This document shows positions 36,876-40,919 of a stretch of 40,919 bases of DNA, in pieces. The DNA is taken from contig NZ_JYNH01000026.1 of assembly GCF_000960765.1 (NCBI RefSeq), positions 1 through 40,919 on the forward strand. Direction: 5' to 3'. The position numbers and the translations under genes were made by a program. The stretch is from Desulfosporosinus sp. I2. GTDB lineage: Bacteria; Bacillota; Desulfitobacteriia; Desulfitobacteriales; Desulfitobacteriaceae. Each line of letters starts with the position of its first letter. The stretch's first letter is position 1. The notes under the pieces are model-generated. The model had not been told where the DNA came from and searched no databases. It saw only the letters and a program-made list of their open reading frames with translations.

Positions 36876-36978
36876 TATGTCCACCTTTCTTAATCCTTGT
36901 GTTCACTAATTTTAACATCCTTATGAACCGACTGCAACCAAAGCGTGGGATTTACTCGTGGGACATTTTTCCTTTTCA

Positions 36979-36992
36979 ACTAAAACTTTAGT
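36979..36992. promoter_or_regulatory. Palindrome upstream of secA
   Basis: ACTAAA-AC-TTTAGT, about 105 bases before the secA start; a possible operator in the secA promoter region. Confidence 0.3.
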
Positions 36993-37046
36993 AAAACCTA
37001 GTTTACCTCTAACCAATATGTAATCTTAATCTATCTCAAAATTTGA

Positions 37047-37074
37047 CAAAAGGCCCGCCAAGGCGGGCCTTTTG
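37047..37074. terminator. Terminator after hpf
   Basis: Perfect 13-bp arms CAAAAGGCCCGCC and GGCGGGCCTTTTG with a two-base loop; it can act in both directions. It lies 26 bases after the hpf stop. Confidence 0.92.
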
Positions 37075-37099
37075 CGTTGATTTAAAAGCTCAAATCTGT

Positions 37100-37627
37100 C
37101 TAAGTCTGAGGTTGGAGTAATCCGTAATCTCCATTGTTACGAAGGTAGACTACGTTCATTTCTTGACTTTCCGAATTTGTAAATACAAAGAAAGTATGAC
37201 CGATTAGATTCATTTGCATAATTGCTTCTTCCACAGACATGGGCTTGGCAGGGAACTTCTTATTTCGAACTACCTCTTCACGCGGTTCCTCATTTAATAC
37301 TGATTGCTTAGTCTCATGATCCTTAAGGACTTTTGAACGCATACGTTTATTGATTCGAGTCCGATATTTATCGATTTGGCGCTCCAATTTTTCAACGACC
37401 ATGTCGATTGAAGAATACATATCTTCGGTTTCTTCTTCACCGCGTAAAATCATGCCATTAAGTGGGGCTGTTACTTCCACACGATGCCGACCGCGCTCGA
37501 CGAGTAAGGTGACTTGAACGTCCACAAACTCATCCGAGTATTTAGCTAGTTTACCCACTCGTTTCATAACATACTCTTTAAGGGCGTCAGTTAGTTCGAT
37601 ATGTTTACCGCGAATGTTAATGTTCAT
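37100..37627 (-). CDS. hpf: Ribosome hibernation promoting factor, long form
   Basis: A 175-residue long-form HPF. The N-terminal ribosome-binding domain is at about 1-100 (MNINIRGKHIELTDALKEYV, KLERQIDKYRTRINKR). The C-terminal dimerisation domain is at about 120-175 (KPMSVEEAIMQMNLIGHTFF, VFTNSESQEMNVVYLRNNGDYGLL). The long form pairs 70S ribosomes into inactive 100S dimers in stationary phase. AAGGGGG precedes the ATG. Upstream of secA-prfB as in other Firmicutes, but with its own terminator. Confidence 0.96.
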   Translation of the reverse strand: MNINIRGKHIELTDALKEYVMKRVGKLAKYSDEFVDVQVTLLVERGRHRVEVTAPLNGMILRGEEETEDMYSSIDMVVEKLERQIDKYRTRINKRMRSKVLKDHETKQSVLNEEPREEVVRNKKFPAKPMSVEEAIMQMNLIGHTFFVFTNSESQEMNVVYLRNNGDYGLLQPQT

Positions 37628-37732
37628 TATTTCAACCCCCTTCTATGTTGCTACATTAGTAATATTCCCGCTTTACACAAAAAATCCTGCAAAATTTAAT
37701 GTTTTAACGCTTATATTTTTTTACTAATACCC

Positions 37733-37772
37733 AAAGAGAGAACCGTTCTTAGTTTCCAACGATTCTCTCTTT
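37733..37772 (-). terminator. Terminator of the cold-shock gene
   Basis: AAAGAGAGAA (37733-37742) and TTCTCTCTTT (37763-37772). The stem extends through CGTT/AACG after a one-base mismatch. It lies 24 bases after the cold-shock stop. Confidence 0.75.
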
Positions 37773-37796
37773 AGCAAAAACCTTTAATAACTCCAG

Positions 37797-37994
37797 TTAG
37801 CGAACCGTCACATTCGAAGCTTGTTCCCCTCGCGGACCTTGAATAATATCGAATTCAACAGACTGTCCTTCTTCGAGTGTTCGAAATCCATCTCCAATGA
37901 CCGATTGAAAATGCACAAAAATATCTTGCCCACTTTCCTGCTCAATGAATCCATAACCCTTTTGTTTACTAAACCATTTGACTTTACCTACCAC
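37797..37994 (-). CDS. Cold-shock protein (CspA family)
   Basis: A 65-residue single cold-shock domain. RNP1 is KGYGFI and RNP2 DIFVHF. It binds single-stranded RNA/DNA and acts as an RNA chaperone. The GTG start is preceded by AAGGAGG with a U-rich spacer of about ten bases (TTTTTTTTAG). The leader upstream contains a CCTCCT stretch able to pair with that ribosome site. Confidence 0.95.
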   Translation of the reverse strand: MVGKVKWFSKQKGYGFIEQESGQDIFVHFQSVIGDGFRTLEEGQSVEFDIIQGPRGEQASNVTVR

Positions 37995-38004
37995 CTAAAA
38001 AAAA

Positions 38005-38078
38005 CCTCCTTGAAAATGATAAATTGTTAGCCTATAACTAAACGCTTTAAGCCCATGAATTAACTGCTACTTAGGAGG
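38005..38078 (-). promoter_or_regulatory. Cold-shock leader with possible Shine-Dalgarno/anti-Shine-Dalgarno pairing
   Basis: In the minus-strand leader CCTCCT (38078-38073) lies about 60 bases before the ribosome site AGGAGG (38010-38005) and is its exact complement. Pairing would hide the ribosome site. Cold-shock mRNAs are known to switch structure with temperature, so this is a candidate control element; the function is inferred. Confidence 0.4.
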
Positions 38079-38170
38079 ATAACCATCATTGATAAACTTT
38101 AAACGTTTTAACCCCAGAAGCGCCTTTCTACAAAGCGCCCACTTCAACTCTCCCTTAAACCCGCCCCAAA

Positions 38171-38515
38171 GGAGCGCTTTTCCGCAGTGTTAACCCGTGC
38201 GAAGACGGTGTCTTCGTTCTGCTAAGCGGATGCTTTAGTGAAGCCGCGCTCCAGACGAGCGCCGACGGTTCGCGTCCCCTCGTCAGCGCGCCGTAGGGAC
38301 TTGTCCATGGATGGACTGATGCCGCGGTGCCAAGGATGGCAAGGAGCGGCGCACATGCAGATTGCCCAGAGGTTCGGACGCGCTCGCGAACCGTCCAGCT
38401 CGTCAGCGGCGCAACGTGCAGACGCGTGCAGAACGACGAAGACACTGTCTTCGCACGGGTTAAACATTCTTGCAGCACCGTCTTCGCACGGGTTAACACA
38501 GCAGAAAAGCGCTCC
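38171..38515. mobile_element. Foldback (MITE-like) element D with 40-bp terminal inverted repeats
   Basis: The left arm 38171-38210 and the right arm 38476-38515 are inverted copies, 38 of 40 identical. They open with GGAGCGCTTTTC and contain GTTAACCCGTGCGAAGACGG. Inside are an 11-bp perfect inverted pair GACGGTTCGCG (38264-38274) with CGCGAACCGTC (38385-38395), and a central GTCCAT-GG-ATGGAC. It also carries the CGAAGAC-ACT-GTCTTCG module of elements A and B, and a CCAAGGATGGCAAGG module like element A. It codes for no convincing protein. It fills most of the gap of about 560 bases between the ABC ATPase gene and the cold-shock gene. Confidence 0.8.
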
Positions 38516-38541
38516 TCGGGCCTATCCCAAAAGAGCGCTTT
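38506..38541 (-). terminator. Terminator of the ABC ATPase gene, sharing the element D end
   Basis: On the minus strand AAAGCGCTC, 18-base loop, GAGCGCTTTTC. The second arm is the terminal repeat of element D. It lies 13 bases after the ATPase stop, so element D appears to provide part of the terminator. Confidence 0.6.
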
Positions 38542-38553
38542 CATACAAAAAGC

Positions 38554-39273
38554 TTATAATATTTTACTTAAAAACGCCTGCGTCCTAGGATTCTTAGGAT
38601 GAGCAAACACTTCGTTCGGTTCTCCCTCTTCCATAATGATCCCCTCATCCATGAAGATCACTCGATCCCCAACTTCACGAGCAAACCCCATCTCGTGAGT
38701 TACAACCACCATAGTCATCCCTTCACGAGCAAGATCTTTCATGACCGCTAGAACCTCGCCTACCATTTCCGGATCCAAAGCTGAGGTGGTTTCATCAAAA
38801 AGCATAATCTTAGGTTTCATCGCTAAGGCTCGTGCAATCGCAACCCTCTGTTGTTGCCCTCCAGAAAGGCGGTCCGGATACTCATCCGCTTTGTCGGATA
38901 AACCGACCTTATCTAAAAGCTCCAAGCCGATCTTTCGTGCTTCTGCCTTACTCGTTTTACGAACTACCTCTTGAGCGAGAATTATATTTTGAATTGCTGT
39001 CATATGAGGAAAGAGATTAAACCGTTGAAAGACCATGCCCACTTCTCGCCGTATCGCATTAACATTCACTTCAGAGTTGAGCGGAATTCCATCGACAATA
39101 ATTTCTCCGCTCGTTGGTTCTTCAAGTTTATTAAGGCAACGCAGAAAAGTGCTTTTCCCTGATCCACTAGGGCCAATGACAACCACGACTTCTTTCTCAC
39201 GAATATGACAATCAATCCCTTTAAGAACTTCTAGTTTGCCGAAATATTTATGCAGATTCTTAACGAAGATCAT
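38554..39273 (-). CDS. Polar amino-acid ABC transporter ATP-binding protein (GlnQ-like)
   Basis: A 239-residue ABC ATPase. Walker [16 protein letters not shown], signature [15 protein letters not shown], Walker [14 protein letters not shown] and a late [11 protein letters not shown], typical of the glutamine/histidine group. The start is the ATG of [17 protein letters not shown] with AGGAGG ten bases upstream; the frame overlaps the permease gene by 14 bases. It energises uptake by the permease and the binding protein encoded upstream. Confidence 0.93.
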   Translation of the reverse strand: MIFVKNLHKYFGKLEVLKGIDCHIREKEVVVVIGPSGSGKSTFLRCLNKLEEPTSGEIIVDGIPLNSEVNVNAIRREVGMVFQRFNLFPHMTAIQNIILAQEVVRKTSKAEARKIGLELLDKVGLSDKADEYPDRLSGGQQQRVAIARALAMKPKIMLFDETTSALDPEMVGEVLAVMKDLAREGMTMVVVTHEMGFAREVGDRVIFMDEGIIMEEGEPNEVFAHPKNPRTQAFLSKIL

Positions 39274-39937
39274 TCTTACCCAACCTCCTCTCCATATAGG
39301 CAACCCATTGGGCAATTAACTGAGTCATAACAAGGTAATACAAGGCAGCTGCAATATACATGGGGATTGGTTGATAAGTTCGTCCGGCAATAATTTTCGC
39401 GCTATAAAACAGTTCTTGGATCGCTATAATCGATAAAAGAGATGAATCTTTGAGTAAGGCAATAAACTCATTGCCCAAAGGCGGTATAACCCGCTTAAAC
39501 GCTTGAGGTAGGATTACATATCTTAATGACTGACCTTGAGTCATTCCTAACGAACGTGCCGCCTCCGATTGCCCACGGTCAATAGATTGAATTCCAGCCC
39601 TAAATATTTCGGCAATATATGCGCCGGAATTAAGGCCCATTGCCAAGACCCCTGCTATATATTGATAGTTATCTGGCAAGGTATCCCAATTAAGGAGTTT
39701 GGGAACTAAAAAATAAACTAGGAAAATTTGCACCAGCAATGGGGTTCCTCTAAAAAAGTCTATATAGGCAATCGAACCTGCGCGCAACAACTTGTTCTTG
39801 GACAAACGCGCCAAAGCCATAAAAAGTCCAATCACAAGTCCAATGGCGACTGCACCAGCGGTCAGCTCCAATGTAAGTAATGCGGCTTTATTCAGAATGG
39901 GGATGCTATCTATGGCTGCCTTCCAGTTTAGACCCAC
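39260..39937 (-). CDS. Polar amino-acid ABC transporter permease (GlnP/HisM-like)
   Basis: A 225-residue membrane protein with about five segments. The family signature is clear: [18 protein letters not shown], then the EAA loop [20 protein letters not shown] and [18 protein letters not shown]. The GTG start has AAGGAGG seven bases upstream. It forms a homodimer, or a heterodimer with another permease, in the membrane. A terminator-like stem-loop lies between it and the binding-protein gene. Confidence 0.93.
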   Translation of the reverse strand: MGLNWKAAIDSIPILNKAALLTLELTAGAVAIGLVIGLFMALARLSKNKLLRAGSIAYIDFFRGTPLLVQIFLVYFLVPKLLNWDTLPDNYQYIAGVLAMGLNSGAYIAEIFRAGIQSIDRGQSEAARSLGMTQGQSLRYVILPQAFKRVIPPLGNEFIALLKDSSLLSIIAIQELFYSAKIIAGRTYQPIPMYIAAALYYLVMTQLIAQWVAYMERRLGKNDLR

Positions 39938-40046
39938 AAAAAATCCTCCTTCTTCATAGTAAATTAGTTTAGCTAAAATTTAATATCTGGGACTTCATGA
40001 CGTAGCCTCCAATGACGTTAGTCCCTTAACAAATACTATCACGCTG

Positions 40047-40334
40047 TTGTTCCGGTTTCGCCGAAGCAGAAAAGTGGAACTCCCACTTAAAGAAGTTGGG
40101 AGCTTTAGAATTAATGTAAACTATGCCCGACTATTAGATGCTATTGTCTGCATAAAATTATACATTTTACTGTTAATTTATACAAGGAAAAAGTTATTCT
40201 CAGAGGTACAATTCATTTTGAATGAATATACACAACAAGGACTAATTATACACATAGGAAACAATTATTTCAACGTCCAATTTCCTCCATCATCCCCTAA
40301 TCTTGATAACCTCAATGAACTCTCCAGTTGGTAA
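40047..40334 (+). CDS. Doubtful small plus-strand reading frame
   Basis: A 95-codon open frame from a TTG without a ribosome site. The C-terminal 50 codons read smoothly (LFSEVQFILNEYTQQGLIIH), while the N-terminal part spans a hairpin CTCCCACTT-AAAG-AAGTTGGGAG at about 40080-40102. I recognise no family. It may be a remnant of a degraded gene or of an insertion-sequence end. Otherwise the gap 39938-40413 holds only AT-rich sequence and the stem-loop at 40341. Confidence 0.2.
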   Translation: MFRFRRSRKVELPLKEVGSFRINVNYARLLDAIVCIKLYILLLIYTRKKLFSEVQFILNEYTQQGLIIHIGNNYFNVQFPPSSPNLDNLNELSSW

Positions 40335-40340
40335 AAAAAT

Positions 40341-40369
40341 AAAGGAGGGCACATTTAGCGCCTTCCTTT
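40341..40369 (-). terminator. Terminator/attenuator after the amino-acid binding protein gene
   Basis: AAAGGAGGGC (40341-40350) and GCCTTCCTTT (40360-40369), one mismatch, followed on the minus strand by TTTATTTTTTT. It would make binding protein more abundant than the permease and ATPase. Confidence 0.8.
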
Positions 40370-40413
40370 ATCATTTAGTTTTATACTTTAAGTTATTGAT
40401 TCAAATGGGTTCT

Positions 40414-40919
40414 TTAGAACTTTGGTGCATCTCTTTTGAACCACTTCTTGTAAATATTGTTGTATTCTCCATTGTCCATGAGTTTCTTCAGGGAGGCATT
40501 CATTTTGCCGCCTAATTCTTTATTGTCTTTCTTCATAGCTATGCCATAAAACTCTTGGTCAACATTTGCTTCTACCGAGGTGATTTCAGCTTTTTCATTT
40601 TGAGCTTGGAACCAGAGTACAACAGGACCATCGGCGACAACAGCTTCAACTCCGCCGTTGAGAAGATCGTTCATGGCATCAGGAGTTGTATCAAACTTTC
40701 TTGGTTCGATTCCGGCTTTTTCAACGACTTCTTGCCCGGTCGTACTTAGTTGAACCCCAACCTTTTTACCTTTTAAGTCAGCCAATACTTTAAAGCTGGA
40801 ACCCTTTTTCATGGCTATATATTGAATAGCTCTAAAATACTTATCACTAAATTGAACACTTTCGGCCCGCTTCGGGGTGATTGTCATAGCGGAAATCACC
40901 GCATCGTATTTTCCAGCTT
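40414..40919 (-). CDS. Polar amino-acid ABC transporter substrate-binding protein (partial)
   Basis: The C-terminal 167 residues of a family 3 solute-binding protein; the start lies beyond the window. Typical features are AGKYDAVISAMTITPKRAE (the arginine contacts the ligand carboxylate), FKVLADLKGKKVGVQLSTTG, and a C-terminal GEYNNIYKKWF. The ligand is probably glutamine or another polar amino acid; this is inferred from the GlnPQ-like neighbours. Confidence 0.9.
   Translation of the reverse strand, partial: AGKYDAVISAMTITPKRAESVQFSDKYFRAIQYIAMKKGSSFKVLADLKGKKVGVQLSTTGQEVVEKAGIEPRKFDTTPDAMNDLLNGGVEAVVADGPVVLWFQAQNEKAEITSVEANVDQEFYGIAMKKDNKELGGKMNASLKKLMDNGEYNNIYKKWFKRDAPKF

Noticed and set aside
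38171-38515. Integron attC sites or a complete insertion sequence
   Set aside because: There is no integrase or transposase, no R'/R'' core sites, and the arms are far longer than attC arms.

Overview
The window looks like chromosome from a low-to-mid GC, spore-forming, anaerobic Firmicute. The gene order (rapZ-yvcK-whiA, ftsE-ftsX-M23 peptidase-ctpA, hpf-secA-prfB), the sigma-54 gene, a transketolase split into two subunits and the many GTG/TTG starts behind strong AGGAGG sites all fit the Desulfosporosinus/Desulfitobacterium part of the Clostridia. That placement is inference; there is no rRNA gene here. Almost every gene is on the minus strand; the one clear exception is an HDOD gene at 24468-25310.

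Reading the minus strand from high to low coordinates, the layout is as follows. (1) 38554-40919: a polar amino-acid ABC transporter (truncated binding protein, permease, ATPase). (2) 33125-37994: a cold-shock protein, the ribosome hibernation factor, secA and prfB. prfB carries the classic CTT-TGA-C programmed frameshift and also a second, unexpected frame break. (3) 31263-33030: the two transketolase halves. (4) 26766-31038: the FtsEX division/hydrolase module with its EnvC-like M23 protein and a CtpA protease. (5) 22934-26357: a P-loop ATPase, the plus-strand HDOD gene and a sugar-binding-type lipoprotein with a repetitive tail. (6) 17406-22461: uvrB and uvrA. (7) 12206-17328: a HAD phosphatase, an FMN-dependent oxidoreductase, a polysaccharide deacetylase lipoprotein and a B12/radical SAM protein. 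(8) 6222-12190: a solute-binding lipoprotein, the cell-envelope operon rapZ-yvcK-whiA, and rpoN. (9) 194-5908: a Na/Pi symporter-like protein, a glycerophosphodiesterase and an iron/polyamine-type ABC importer (binding protein and two permeases).

Most genes are housekeeping. The unusual content is between them. Four GC-rich intergenic elements (22572-22840, 26459-26695, 28028-28163, 38171-38515) are mosaics of shared small hairpin modules. One of them, at 38171-38515, is bounded by 40-bp inverted repeats matching at 38 of 40 positions. Separately, five loci carry runs of 7-bp tandem repeats: four with a GAnnTTC core and one with a TCTG core. Two of these runs touch genes: one runs into the 3' end of a permease gene and one lies just upstream of the whiA start. 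Other points of interest are a possible Shine-Dalgarno-sequestering leader on the cold-shock gene, a 22-bp palindrome on the promoter of the Na/Pi gene, and a membrane-anchored YvcK. I see no CRISPR array, tRNA, rRNA, complete insertion sequence or phage gene.
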